Assembly: GCA_047618295.1 (NCBI GenBank)
Contig: JBLHKL010000021.1
Span: forward strand, 1 to 23,184
DNA from: UBA7359 sp047618295
Lineage (GTDB): Bacteria; Pseudomonadota; Gammaproteobacteria; Eutrophobiales; Eutrophobiaceae
Direction of reading: 5' to 3'
Length of the DNA stretch: 23,184 bases
Position numbers and translations under genes: made by a program. Shown one piece after another: positions 6,664 through 14,513 of the stretch. The notes beneath the pieces are model-generated. The model had not been told where the DNA came from. It worked only from the letters and a program-made list of their open reading frames with translations, and searched no databases. The stretch's first letter is position 1. Every line of letters begins with the position of its first letter.

Positions 6664-7209
6664 TTATTCATCGCCCAACGGATCGATTTTGTAGTCATTT
6701 AATGGATCGGTTCTATCGTCATTTGATGGATTTTCATCATCATCATCATCATCAAAAGGGTTGACTGTATCAAGTAGGCGACCAAAAAAGCCTTTTTCTT
6801 TGTTCGATTTAGGGACGACTACGGCATCTGCCTCGATAATCTTATTTACATCTCGGCTTCCGTCAGCTGCTGTAATATCACCGGTGATATGAGTGAGTTT
6901 TTCTTCATCTTCATCGAAGTGTAGCGTGAGATGACGCTGTTCTCTGACACCGCCACCTTTCTGATAACTAAAAATATATTCCCAGCGGTTATTATGAAAT
7001 GGGTCTATTAGCACAGGCGTACCCATGATGAATTTCACCTGATTTTGATCCATACCGGGTTTCAGTCTATCGAGCATCTCTTGCTCAATAACATTACCTT
7101 GTTGAATATCAACCTTATAAAGCAAAGGTACTTCGTAACCACCATCGAAGCTTTTGGTGCACGCGCTAAGAAAAATAAGGGATATAAATAATATGACTAA
7201 TTTGTTCAT
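6664..7209 (-). CDS. bamE: Outer-membrane assembly lipoprotein BamE
   Basis: BamE is a lipoprotein of the beta-barrel assembly machine at the inner face of the outer membrane. The signal peptide ends in the lipobox LSAC with acylated Cys17. The SmpA/OmlA domain is clear: DIQQGNVIEQEMLDRLKPGM, QVKFIMGTPVLIDPF and NRWEYIFSYQKGG. At 181 residues it is longer than the E. coli protein (about 113). The extra part is a C-terminal tail containing an Asp-rich run at about residues 153-158 and repeated NDD/DPLND motifs. It is divergent from fur, as omlA-fur is in pseudomonads and xanthomonads. Confidence 0.94.
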   Translation of the reverse strand: MNKLVILFISLIFLSACTKSFDGGYEVPLLYKVDIQQGNVIEQEMLDRLKPGMDQNQVKFIMGTPVLIDPFHNNRWEYIFSYQKGGGVREQRHLTLHFDEDEEKLTHITGDITAADGSRDVNKIIEADAVVVPKSNKEKGFFGRLLDTVNPFDDDDDDENPSNDDRTDPLNDYKIDPLGDE

Positions 7210-7285
7210 GCAAAGACTTAATGTTTTTGACCGGTTAAGTAAGGAGAAATATCAGGCAGGATAACTGTTGCAGTGGAATTCCTCA

Positions 7286-7314
7286 ACGACATTTATTATG
7301 ACTTAAAGTATACT
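7286..7314 (+). promoter_or_regulatory. Putative sigma70-type promoter of fur
   Basis: ACGACA (7286-7291) and TATACT (7309-7314) are separated by 17 bases, about 65 bases before the fur start. I see no convincing Fur box here. Confidence 0.5.
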
Positions 7315-7379
7315 TTATCGTCAATTTACAGTGTTCATAGTGCTGAATATCCAATCTTTTTCTTGCCGGGAGGTTTTAC

Positions 7380-7781
7380 TTGGAAGCGACAGACTTAAAA
7401 AAAGCCGGTCTTAAGGCAACCTTACCGAGAATCCGAATTTTACAGATCCTTGAAGACTCAAATGAACGGCATATGAGTGCTGAAGATGTTTATAAAACGT
7501 TATTAGGTCTTGGTGAAGAAGTCGGGTTGGCAACAGTTTATAGAGTGTTGACTCAATTTGAGACAGCAGGATTGGTGATTCGTCACAACTTTGATTCCGG
7601 CCATTCTGTGTTTGAGCTAGATCAAGGTGCGCATCATGACCATATGGTTTGTCTAAATACAGGCAAGGTCATCGAATTTAAAAATGAAGAGATTGAACGA
7701 TTACAAAAAGAAATTGCTAAAGAACATGGTTATGACCTGATTGAACATAGCCTTGTGTTGTATGTGAAACCAAAAGAATAG
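7380..7781 (+). CDS. fur: Ferric uptake regulator Fur
   Basis: Fur is an iron-responsive repressor, active as a dimer with Fe2+. The 133-residue product has a winged-helix domain (residues 1-80, LKKAGLKATLPRIRILQILE and GLATVYRVLTQFETAGLV) and a dimerisation/metal domain with HHDH at 85-88. Cys91 is present, but the second cysteine of the CxxC zinc site is Thr94 (CLNT), and the C-terminal cysteines of E. coli Fur are absent. The Pseudomonas Fur I recall has the same pattern. The start is TTG, placed six bases after GGGAGG. No ATG suits the alignment. It is divergent from bamE and convergent with recN. Confidence 0.95.
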   Translation: MEATDLKKAGLKATLPRIRILQILEDSNERHMSAEDVYKTLLGLGEEVGLATVYRVLTQFETAGLVIRHNFDSGHSVFELDQGAHHDHMVCLNTGKVIEFKNEEIERLQKEIAKEHGYDLIEHSLVLYVKPKE

Positions 7782-7851
7782 CTAATCTTACAGTACCCGA
7801 CCTCAGTATAAAAAGCGGTCTATGTTCGCGTTTATTAATCCCACAAACTTA

Positions 7852-9525
7852 TTATAAAACTGATTCAAGCATTTGCGCGGCGTTAGCTCGACTTTCATTG
7901 GTTACTTCCATTCCCGCCAACATACGCGCAACTTCATCAATTCGTTCCTGTTCAGCGAGTTCAATAACCTGGGTAAAGGTTTGTCCTTTGCTGCTTTTCT
8001 TTATGACGCGCAAGTGATGGTGACCACATGAAGCAACTTGTGCGAGGTGGGTAACGCAAAAAATTTGACGATGTTCAGCAAGACTATTCAGTAATTTGCC
8101 AACTATCTCTGCGATGCCACCACTGATACCGGCATCGACTTCATCAAACACCATGGTGGGTACACCATTATCTTTTGATGCAATGATCTGAATGGCAAGA
8201 CTAAGGCGGGATAATTCACCACCTGAAGCAACCTTAGCAATGGGTCTTAGTGGTTGTCCTGGATTGGTTGATACGATAAATGAAATTTTATCCATGCCAA
8301 ATTGATGGGGAGTCATGACTTCCAAGTCCTCAATGGCTTCGATGCTGATACCAAATTTTCCACCCATGCCAAGATCTTGCATTTTGTCCGTTACTGCTAA
8401 TGCAATTTTATTGGCAGTTGATTTTCTTTTTTTGCTGAGTTTTTCAGCAAGTTTTTTGTACTTATCAAGTAATTCACTTTTCTTTTTCTGTAGTAGTTCG
8501 TGTTGTTCCTGACCACCTTCTAATTGATTTAATTGTGATGACAGCAAAACCAGTTGTTCAGGTAGCGTTTCCGGTTTTACCTTGTGTTTTCGGGCCAGTT
8601 CATGAATCTTGTCCAGTCGACTTTCTATGATGTTTAATTGGCTGACATCCGAATCAAAACGATCGATGTAGTCTTTTAATTCTGTGCATGCCTCATCGAT
8701 TTGAATTGCAGCACTATCTAGCAGGCTATTGACGCTTTCAAGAGAGTTATCAATCTTGCATAGGTCAGTTATTGCGCGCTGATGTTGAGCGAGTTGACTA
8801 AGCATTGCAGAGTCTGATTCTGATAATTCAGTCAAGACTGTTTGGCATGTTGCTATAAGATCTTGAGAGTGAGATTGGCGTTTAAATTCTTCGACAAGCG
8901 ATTCATATTCTGATTCGCCGATATCAAGCTGAGTAAGTTCATCTATTTGATACTTGAGAAAGGATAAACGAGCTTCAAAATCATCTCCGCTGGTCTCGAA
9001 GTTTTCGAGTTGTTCGTTTACCAGTTTCCATTGATGATAATTATCAGCAACATCACTCAGTAGAGAATCATAAGTGCCGGCTTGGTCGAGTATCTCACGT
9101 TGAGTCTTTGGTCGAGATAATGATTGGTGTGCGTGTTGACCATGAATATCAACCAGGTATTCACCAATTTCGCGTAAGGTTTGAACCGGTACAGGTGTGT
9201 TATTTAAATAAGCTCGAGAGCGACCATCTCTATTAATCGTTCGTCGAATAAATAACTCATCATCAGATGCTATCTCCATCTCATTAAGGCGATTATTAAT
9301 ATAGGGGTTGTTGTTGATAGAAAAGATTGCTGTGATATCGGTTTTATCCATACCGCCTCTGATCACATTAGTATCAGCCCGATCGCCCAACACCAGACCT
9401 AAGGCGTCAAGTAAGATAGATTTACCTGCGCCTGTTTCGCCAGTTAAAACCGTCATTCCTGGTTTAAAATCAATGTTGAGGCTATCGATAACAGCCAGGT
9501 TATTGATGACGAGTTGGCGTAACAA
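7852..9525 (-). CDS. recN: DNA repair protein RecN
   Basis: RecN is an SMC-like ATPase that acts in double-strand-break repair. The 557-residue product has Walker A GETGAGKS at residues 29-36, a long central coiled coil (about 150-370, leucine- and glutamine-rich), the ABC signature VASGGELSRLSLA and Walker B TMVFDEVDAGISGG. It starts with TTG two bases after the nadK stop, with its ribosome-binding site (TGGAG) inside the end of nadK, so the two genes form an operon. I found no LexA box of the CTGT-N8-ACAG kind upstream, although recN is a strongly SOS-controlled gene in E. coli. Confidence 0.95.
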   Translation of the reverse strand: MLRQLVINNLAVIDSLNIDFKPGMTVLTGETGAGKSILLDALGLVLGDRADTNVIRGGMDKTDITAIFSINNNPYINNRLNEMEIASDDELFIRRTINRDGRSRAYLNNTPVPVQTLREIGEYLVDIHGQHAHQSLSRPKTQREILDQAGTYDSLLSDVADNYHQWKLVNEQLENFETSGDDFEARLSFLKYQIDELTQLDIGESEYESLVEEFKRQSHSQDLIATCQTVLTELSESDSAMLSQLAQHQRAITDLCKIDNSLESVNSLLDSAAIQIDEACTELKDYIDRFDSDVSQLNIIESRLDKIHELARKHKVKPETLPEQLVLLSSQLNQLEGGQEQHELLQKKKSELLDKYKKLAEKLSKKRKSTANKIALAVTDKMQDLGMGGKFGISIEAIEDLEVMTPHQFGMDKISFIVSTNPGQPLRPIAKVASGGELSRLSLAIQIIASKDNGVPTMVFDEVDAGISGGIAEIVGKLLNSLAEHRQIFCVTHLAQVASCGHHHLRVIKKSSKGQTFTQVIELAEQERIDEVARMLAGMEVTNESRANAAQMLESVL

Positions 9526-9527
9526 GC

Positions 9528-10391
9528 TTATTTACTCCAGTTCAACTTTTCACGAAGGATATGGAATTGATCGTGATTAGGTGGGTGAATTAACCTTATG
9601 TTCTTGTTCTTCTTTTCTACTCGAACACGATCACTGGGGATCAGTTCCATCTTTGTCTCACCATCTAAAGTAAGGTGTGCTTGATCAACTTCTCTGTTGC
9701 CAATAACAACCTCAATATGACTATTACCATCGACAACAATTGGACGGTTAGTCAAAGAGTGTGGACAAATAGGCACCAATAACAAGGCATCAAGCGATGG
9801 ATGGACAATTGGGCCGCCAGCTGCGAGCGCATAAGCAGTAGAACCCGTCGGTGATGAAACAATGATACCGTCAGAACGATGAGTATGAACAAATGTCCCA
9901 TTGATATAGGTTTCTAATTCTACCAAACGAGCGATATTCCACTTTTGAATAATAATATCGTTGATGGCATTACCTTCGAATATGCATTCCTCTCCTCGAA
10001 AGACTTGCCCCCTTAACAGGAAGCGCACATCTTCGACATACTGGCCATTTAAAATTTCATCCATATTGCTGGCGATGTTATCTGCGGGGATATCTGCCAG
10101 AAAGCCAACGTGACCGAGGTTGATACCTAGCAAGGGGACGTTGAAACCACAAAGTATATGTGACGCCATCAACATGGTGCCATCACCACCGATGGCAATG
10201 ACGAGATCACAATGTTCCCCTAGTTCACTAGCATCGAAAACATCAAGATTGTGTTCGTCTAGCAACTCAGCACAACATTTATCCAGAATGATTGTTCGTT
10301 CACGGGACTCAAGATATTTTAGCAACTCAGCTAATGTCGTTTGAATAGCTTTGACGCCAGAATTGGTGATTAGTCCGATTCGCTTAAACAT
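9528..10391 (-). CDS. nadK: NAD kinase
   Basis: NadK phosphorylates NAD to NADP in the cytoplasm. The chosen product of 287 residues starts at MFKRIGLITN, where the family normally begins. A start 41 codons upstream (10514) would add a segment with no family resemblance and would run into the CIRCE site. Key motifs are GGDGT at residues 68-72 (ATP/NAD phosphate binding), NAINDIII, and SPTGSTAYALAAGGP. The ribosome-binding site is weak. It leads the nadK-recN operon and is divergent from hrcA, with the CIRCE element between them. Confidence 0.93.
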   Translation of the reverse strand: MFKRIGLITNSGVKAIQTTLAELLKYLESRERTIILDKCCAELLDEHNLDVFDASELGEHCDLVIAIGGDGTMLMASHILCGFNVPLLGINLGHVGFLADIPADNIASNMDEILNGQYVEDVRFLLRGQVFRGEECIFEGNAINDIIIQKWNIARLVELETYINGTFVHTHRSDGIIVSSPTGSTAYALAAGGPIVHPSLDALLLVPICPHSLTNRPIVVDGNSHIEVVIGNREVDQAHLTLDGETKMELIPSDRVRVEKKNKNIRLIHPPNHDQFHILREKLNWSK

Positions 10392-10484
10392 GGTGATGAA
10401 TCTGTCCTGTTGGTTTTTCGTCAAACATAACATGCTCTGCGGGAGTGACCAATAACTCTCCGAAGTTATTGCTTGTTGGTTTTT

Positions 10485-10513
10485 ATTATAAGGGGTGTTG
10501 AAGATGTTTTGCA
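10485..10513 (-). promoter_or_regulatory. Putative nadK-recN promoter overlapping CIRCE
   Basis: On the minus strand TATAAT (10490-10485) lies 17 bases after TGCAAA (10513-10508), about 95 bases before the nadK start. The -35 hexamer falls inside the left arm of the CIRCE repeat. Confidence 0.5.
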
Positions 10514-10534
10514 CTCGTTACATTAGAGTGCTAA
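10508..10534. promoter_or_regulatory. CIRCE operator (HrcA binding site)
   Basis: TTTGCACTC-N9-GAGTGCTAA matches the CIRCE consensus TTAGCACTC-N9-GAGTGCTAA at all but one arm position. It lies 36 bases before hrcA, so HrcA should repress its own gene. A possible hrcA promoter (TTGCAC, 17 bases, TAAATT) overlaps it. Confidence 0.9.
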
Positions 10535-10570
10535 ATTTAATCTTATTCTCTCTGTATTTATTGTTTAAGT

Positions 10571-11632
10571 ATGGTTTCAGCAACAGATTCGTCGCAATTA
10601 TCCGAACGCAGCCTTTATCTCTTTAAGGCTTTGGTAGAGCATTTCATTGAAGATGGTGCTCCGGTTGGTTCGCGCACGCTTTCTAAAGATTCAGATTTAA
10701 ACTTGAGTCCTGCCTCGATACGCAATGTTATGGCCGATCTTGAAGATTATGGCTTATTGCATTCACCACATACCTCGGCCGGACGAGTGCCTACCGCCAA
10801 GGGCTATAGGTTGTTTGTAGATAGCCTATTGAGGGTGAACGATCTTAAATCAGCAGAAGTCGAGAAAATTGCTCGAGAAATGGCCCCTGAAAATGATTAT
10901 TCCTCATTGATGCAACGTACATCATCGATGTTATCGGACATAACTCAATTGGCAGGGGTCGTTATGTTGCCGCGTACCAGTCAATCTAAATTGCAGCATA
11001 TTGAGTTTGTTTCCTTATCTTCAAACCGGGTATTGGTGGTCCTGGTTGTGAATGATCGAGAAGTACAAAATAGAATTATTAATACGGATAAAAACTATTC
11101 AAGCTCCGAATTACAACAGATCTCTAATTATCTTAATGACATCTTCGCCGGGAAAGACTTGAAAGTTGTTCGGGCATCAATTTTAGACGAATTGGAAAAA
11201 ATGAAGGAAGAGGTCAATCAGTCTATGCAGTCGGCCATTGAGATGGCGCAAATTGCATTCACTAACGACGATACCAAGAGTCAGGGTGATGATTTATTAC
11301 TATCCGGGCAAACCAACCTTATGGACCTCGCTGAACTTTCTGATGTAGAAAAATTAAAGAAGCTATTTGAAACATTTAATCAAAAGCGAGACATTTTGCA
11401 TTTACTCGAGCAGGCAATAAATGCAGATGGCATGCAGATTTTTATTGGTGAAGAATCAGGTTATGACGTACTAGACAACTGTAGTGTGGTCACGTCTCCC
11501 TATGAAGTCGATGGTGAAATACTGGGCGTTTTAGGCGTAATCGGACCCACGCGTATGCATTATGAGCGCGTGATTCCAATTGTAGATATTACGGCAAAAA
11601 TGCTTGGTGTTGCCTTGAACTCGAAAAATTAA
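10571..11632 (+). CDS. hrcA: Heat-inducible transcription repressor HrcA
   Basis: HrcA represses heat-shock genes by binding CIRCE, and its activity depends on the GroE chaperonin. The 353-residue product has an N-terminal winged helix (LYLFKALVEHFIEDGAPVGS, then LNLSPASIRNVMADLEDYG and SAGRVPTAKGYRLFVD). A GAF-like domain follows, with the C-terminal DNCSVVTSPYEVDGEILG and GPTRMHYERVIPIV signatures. It opens the run hrcA-grpE-dnaK-dnaJ. E. coli lacks hrcA and relies on sigma32; here both kinds of control seem present. Its last codons carry a sigma32-like promoter for grpE. Confidence 0.94.
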   Translation: MVSATDSSQLSERSLYLFKALVEHFIEDGAPVGSRTLSKDSDLNLSPASIRNVMADLEDYGLLHSPHTSAGRVPTAKGYRLFVDSLLRVNDLKSAEVEKIAREMAPENDYSSLMQRTSSMLSDITQLAGVVMLPRTSQSKLQHIEFVSLSSNRVLVVLVVNDREVQNRIINTDKNYSSSELQQISNYLNDIFAGKDLKVVRASILDELEKMKEEVNQSMQSAIEMAQIAFTNDDTKSQGDDLLLSGQTNLMDLAELSDVEKLKKLFETFNQKRDILHLLEQAINADGMQIFIGEESGYDVLDNCSVVTSPYEVDGEILGVLGVIGPTRMHYERVIPIVDITAKMLGVALNSKN

Positions 11633-11641
11633 CCCCCACTT
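11614..11641 (+). promoter_or_regulatory. Sigma32-like heat-shock promoter before grpE
   Basis: CTTGAA (11614-11619), 14 bases, then CCCCACTT (11634-11641) fits the sigma32 consensus CTTGAA-N(11-16)-CCCCATNT with one mismatch. It overlaps the hrcA stop codon and lies about 60 bases before grpE. Confidence 0.7.
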
Positions 11642-11651
11642 ATTATAAAGT

Positions 11652-11667
11652 GCGTCCGTATGGACGC
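11652..11667 (+). other. Hairpin in the grpE leader
   Basis: GCGTCC-GTAT-GGACGC is a perfect six-pair hairpin about ten bases after the sigma32-like promoter. It would form near the 5' end of the grpE mRNA. No T run follows, so it is not a terminator; it may stabilise the transcript. Confidence 0.45.
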
Positions 11668-11698
11668 GGGTATTATATTGTCTAAAAAGAGGTTCGAA

Positions 11699-12310
11699 AT
11701 GACAGGTCAAGATAATAAAACAGCTCAAAATGAAGCGCATGACGTTGTTGAGCAAGAAACTGAAACATCAGAAGAAGAATTAAATGATGCCAGCGAGGCT
11801 TTAGAAATAGAGGGCGAGTTAGAACTAGCAGAGGAAGCGAGTAGCGATATCGAATCTTTACAGAATCAACTTGAAAAAGAAAAAGAACGCTCTCAGGCGA
11901 ATAAAGACCTCGCTCTTAGGGCTCAGGCAGAAATGGATAATCTGCGTAAGCGAACAGCGCGAGATGTCGAAAATGCACATAAATATGCGCTGGAAAGATT
12001 TGTTAATGAGCTTTTGCCTATTTTAGATAGCCTTGAATTAGGCATGTCAGCGGCAGAAAGCGCAGAAAATGTTGATGATCTGCGTGAAGGTATGGATCTG
12101 ACCATTAAAATGTTTAATACAGCTATGGATAAATTCAATGTTAAAGCCATTGAGCCACAGGGTGAAAAATTCAACCCAGAGCAACATGAAGCCATCTCAA
12201 TGCAAGAAATAGAAGGCGCTGAATCAGGCTCTGTGGTGGCAGTAATGCAGAAGGGATATGAGTTGAATGGACGCCTGGTTAGACCGGCTATGGTCGTTGT
12301 TGCTAAATAA
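11699..12310 (+). CDS. grpE: Nucleotide exchange factor GrpE
   Basis: GrpE releases ADP from DnaK and so drives its chaperone cycle. The chosen product is 203 residues from MTGQDNKTAQ, with AGAGG seven bases upstream. A start 13 codons earlier (11660) would begin inside the leader hairpin. The order is an acidic disordered N-terminus, a long paired helix (SLQNQLEKEKERSQANKDLA to RAQAEMDNLRKRTARDVE), and the beta domain with the signatures FNPEQHEAISMQ and GYELNGRLVRPAMVVVAK. It is followed by dnaK, which also has its own promoter. Confidence 0.95.
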   Translation: MTGQDNKTAQNEAHDVVEQETETSEEELNDASEALEIEGELELAEEASSDIESLQNQLEKEKERSQANKDLALRAQAEMDNLRKRTARDVENAHKYALERFVNELLPILDSLELGMSAAESAENVDDLREGMDLTIKMFNTAMDKFNVKAIEPQGEKFNPEQHEAISMQEIEGAESGSVVAVMQKGYELNGRLVRPAMVVVAK

Positions 12311-12344
12311 TAGGGTTTATTTCATAAGTTTTTAATATTAAAGG

Positions 12345-12373
12345 CTTGAAATAGAAGGCAACCGTCCACATTT
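12345..12373 (+). promoter_or_regulatory. Sigma32-like heat-shock promoter before dnaK
   Basis: CTTGAA (12345-12350), 15 bases, then CCACATTT (12366-12373) matches the sigma32 consensus at all but one fixed position. It leaves a leader of about 60 bases before dnaK. Confidence 0.7.
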
Positions 12374-12439
12374 ATTTAAACAACATTATTTTTAATAAAA
12401 CACAATGAATCAGCAAGTTAAGTATTTTGGAGAAGACAA

Positions 12440-14380
12440 ATGGCAAAGATAATTGGAATTGATCTCGGTACCACCAACTCATGTGTGGCAGTTCTCGAGG
12501 GTGGTGAAGCAAAGGTCATCGAAAATAGCGAAGGGGCAAGGACCACACCATCAATCGTTGCTTACGCTGATGATGATGAGGTGCTCGTTGGCCAATCAGC
12601 TAAACGTCAATCAGTAACTAACCCGGATAATACACTGTATGCGGTTAAGCGACTCATCGGCCGTCGTTTTGAAGAGGATGCGGTTCAAAAAGATATCAAG
12701 CTCGTCCCTTACAAGATTGTTAAGGCAGATAACGGCGATGCCTGGGTTGAAATCAATGGTAAGAAGATGGCGCCACCTGAAGTTTCTGCACGTGTCTTGA
12801 TGAAGATGAAGAAAACCGCAGAAGACTATCTTGGCGAAGCAGTTACGGAAGCCGTCATTACCGTGCCTGCGTATTTTAATGATTCACAGCGTCAAGCTAC
12901 CAAAGATGCCGGTCGGATTGCGGGTCTTGAAGTTAAACGAATTATTAACGAGCCTACTGCCGCGGCATTAGCCTACGGTATGGATAAAAAGCGTGGCGAT
13001 GCCAAGATTGCAGTCTACGATCTCGGTGGTGGTACTTTTGACGTTTCTATCATCGAAATTGCCGAGATAGACGGGGAACATCAGTTTGAAGTGCTCTCAA
13101 CCAATGGTGACACTTTCCTTGGTGGTGAAGATTTCGATTTTCGTATCATTGATTTCCTCTGTGATGAATTCAAGAAAGAGCAGGGCGTGGATCTGCATAA
13201 TGATCCTTTGGCATTGCAACGTCTTAAAGAAGCAGCAGAGAAAGCCAAGATAGAATTATCCTCTAGCGTGCAAACGGATATTAATTTACCTTACATCACT
13301 GCAGATGCCAGCGGTCCTAAGCATCTTAATTTGAAGATGACGCGAGCCAAGCTGGAATCATTGGTCGGAGAATTGGTTGAACGAACCATTGCGCCTTGTA
13401 AAGTGGCACTCGATGATGCCGGACTATCAAAATCTGATATTACCGATGTTATTTTGGTCGGCGGTCAAACCCGTATGCCAATGGTACAAGAGAAGGTTCA
13501 AGCATTTTTTGAGAAAGAACCGCGTAAGGATGTAAACCCTGATGAAGCAGTTGCCGTTGGTGCAGCTATTCAAGCCGGTGTTCTAGGTGGTGATGTTAAA
13601 GACGTACTCTTATTAGACGTTACGCCGTTGTCTTTAGGTATTGAGACAATGGGCGGTATCATGACTAAGTTAATAGATAAGAATACGACGATACCGACTA
13701 AAGCAAACCAGATCTTTTCGACTGCTGAGAATAATCAAACCGCTGTTACCGTGCATGTGATGCAAGGTGAACGCGAGATGGCTGTGGGTAATAAATCATT
13801 AGGCCGTTTTGACCTGAGTGATATCCCACCAGCACCGAGAGGCGTACCGCAAATTGAAGTGAATTTCGATATTGATGCAAATGGCATCTTGAATGTTTCT
13901 GCAAAAGACAAAGCGACAAATAAAGAACAGTCGATTGTGATTAAGGCATCAAGTGGTCTTTCTGATGAAGAGATCGATAACATGGTTAAGGACGCAGAAG
14001 CGCACGCAGAAGAAGATCGACTTGCAAAAGAATTGGTTGAAGCACGGAACATGGCAGAGAACATGATCCATGCAACTAAGAAATCAATGGAAGATCTTGG
14101 CGACAAGGTCGAAGAGCAAGAAAAGACTGATATCGAAGCTGCAATAGCGGATCTTGAAGAAGCCTCAAAAGCTGATGACAAGGAAGCAATTACAGAAAAG
14201 ACAACCAAGCTGACGGAGGTTGCAGGAAAACTTGCCGAACGTGCTTATGCGGAAACGCAATCAGCAGAAGGTGGCGATGCAGGTGCTAATCCTGAAGCTG
14301 CGGATAATGATTCCGCAGATGATAATGTTGTTGATGCTGAGTTTGAAGAAGTTGACGAAGTTGAAGACGAGAAAAAATAA
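12440..14380 (+). CDS. dnaK: Molecular chaperone DnaK (Hsp70)
   Basis: ATP-driven protein-folding chaperone of the cytoplasm. The 646-residue product has the phosphate-1 motif IGIDLGTTNSCVAV, the helix NEPTAAALAYGMDK, phosphate-2 YDLGGGTFDVSI, and adenosine motif VILVGGQTRMPMVQ. These are followed by the linker DVLLLDVTPLSLGIE, the substrate-binding beta domain and a helical lid. The acidic C-terminus ends in a variant of the EEVD-like tail (AEFEEVDEVEDEKK). GGAGA precedes the ATG. It works with the neighbours GrpE and DnaJ. The length is usual for the family. Confidence 0.98.
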   Translation: MAKIIGIDLGTTNSCVAVLEGGEAKVIENSEGARTTPSIVAYADDDEVLVGQSAKRQSVTNPDNTLYAVKRLIGRRFEEDAVQKDIKLVPYKIVKADNGDAWVEINGKKMAPPEVSARVLMKMKKTAEDYLGEAVTEAVITVPAYFNDSQRQATKDAGRIAGLEVKRIINEPTAAALAYGMDKKRGDAKIAVYDLGGGTFDVSIIEIAEIDGEHQFEVLSTNGDTFLGGEDFDFRIIDFLCDEFKKEQGVDLHNDPLALQRLKEAAEKAKIELSSSVQTDINLPYITADASGPKHLNLKMTRAKLESLVGELVERTIAPCKVALDDAGLSKSDITDVILVGGQTRMPMVQEKVQAFFEKEPRKDVNPDEAVAVGAAIQAGVLGGDVKDVLLLDVTPLSLGIETMGGIMTKLIDKNTTIPTKANQIFSTAENNQTAVTVHVMQGEREMAVGNKSLGRFDLSDIPPAPRGVPQIEVNFDIDANGILNVSAKDKATNKEQSIVIKASSGLSDEEIDNMVKDAEAHAEEDRLAKELVEARNMAENMIHATKKSMEDLGDKVEEQEKTDIEAAIADLEEASKADDKEAITEKTTKLTEVAGKLAERAYAETQSAEGGDAGANPEAADNDSADDNVVDAEFEEVDEVEDEKK

Positions 14381-14423
14381 TCGTATAGAAGCTTTTTAAA
14401 AAGCAGCATAATCACAATAAATC

Positions 14424-14453
14424 AGCCCGGAGATGAGTATTCTTCTCCGGGCT
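14424..14453 (+). other. Strong hairpin between dnaK and dnaJ
   Basis: AGCCCGGAGA and TCTCCGGGCT form a perfect ten-pair stem around a ten-base loop. It is followed by ATTTGCG rather than a T run, so termination would be partial at best. It may lower dnaJ relative to dnaK or protect the dnaK mRNA 3' end. A smaller palindrome (GCTTTTTAAAAAGC, 14391-14404) lies just upstream. Confidence 0.6.
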
Positions 14454-14513
14454 ATTTGCGTATTAGCATTATGCAAATTGCACATAAAATAGAAATTTAA
14501 AAAGAGTATAGGC

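Noticed and set aside
7210..7379. Fur box for autoregulation of fur
   Set aside because: AT-rich sequence is present but no convincing 19-bp Fur consensus can be seen.
9526..10570. LexA (SOS) box before recN or nadK
   Set aside because: I found no CTGT-N8-ACAG-like site upstream of nadK or at the recN start.
13735..14208. 157-codon minus-strand frame inside dnaK
   Set aside because: Fully inside a well-conserved gene, with no family resemblance and serine-rich shadow composition.
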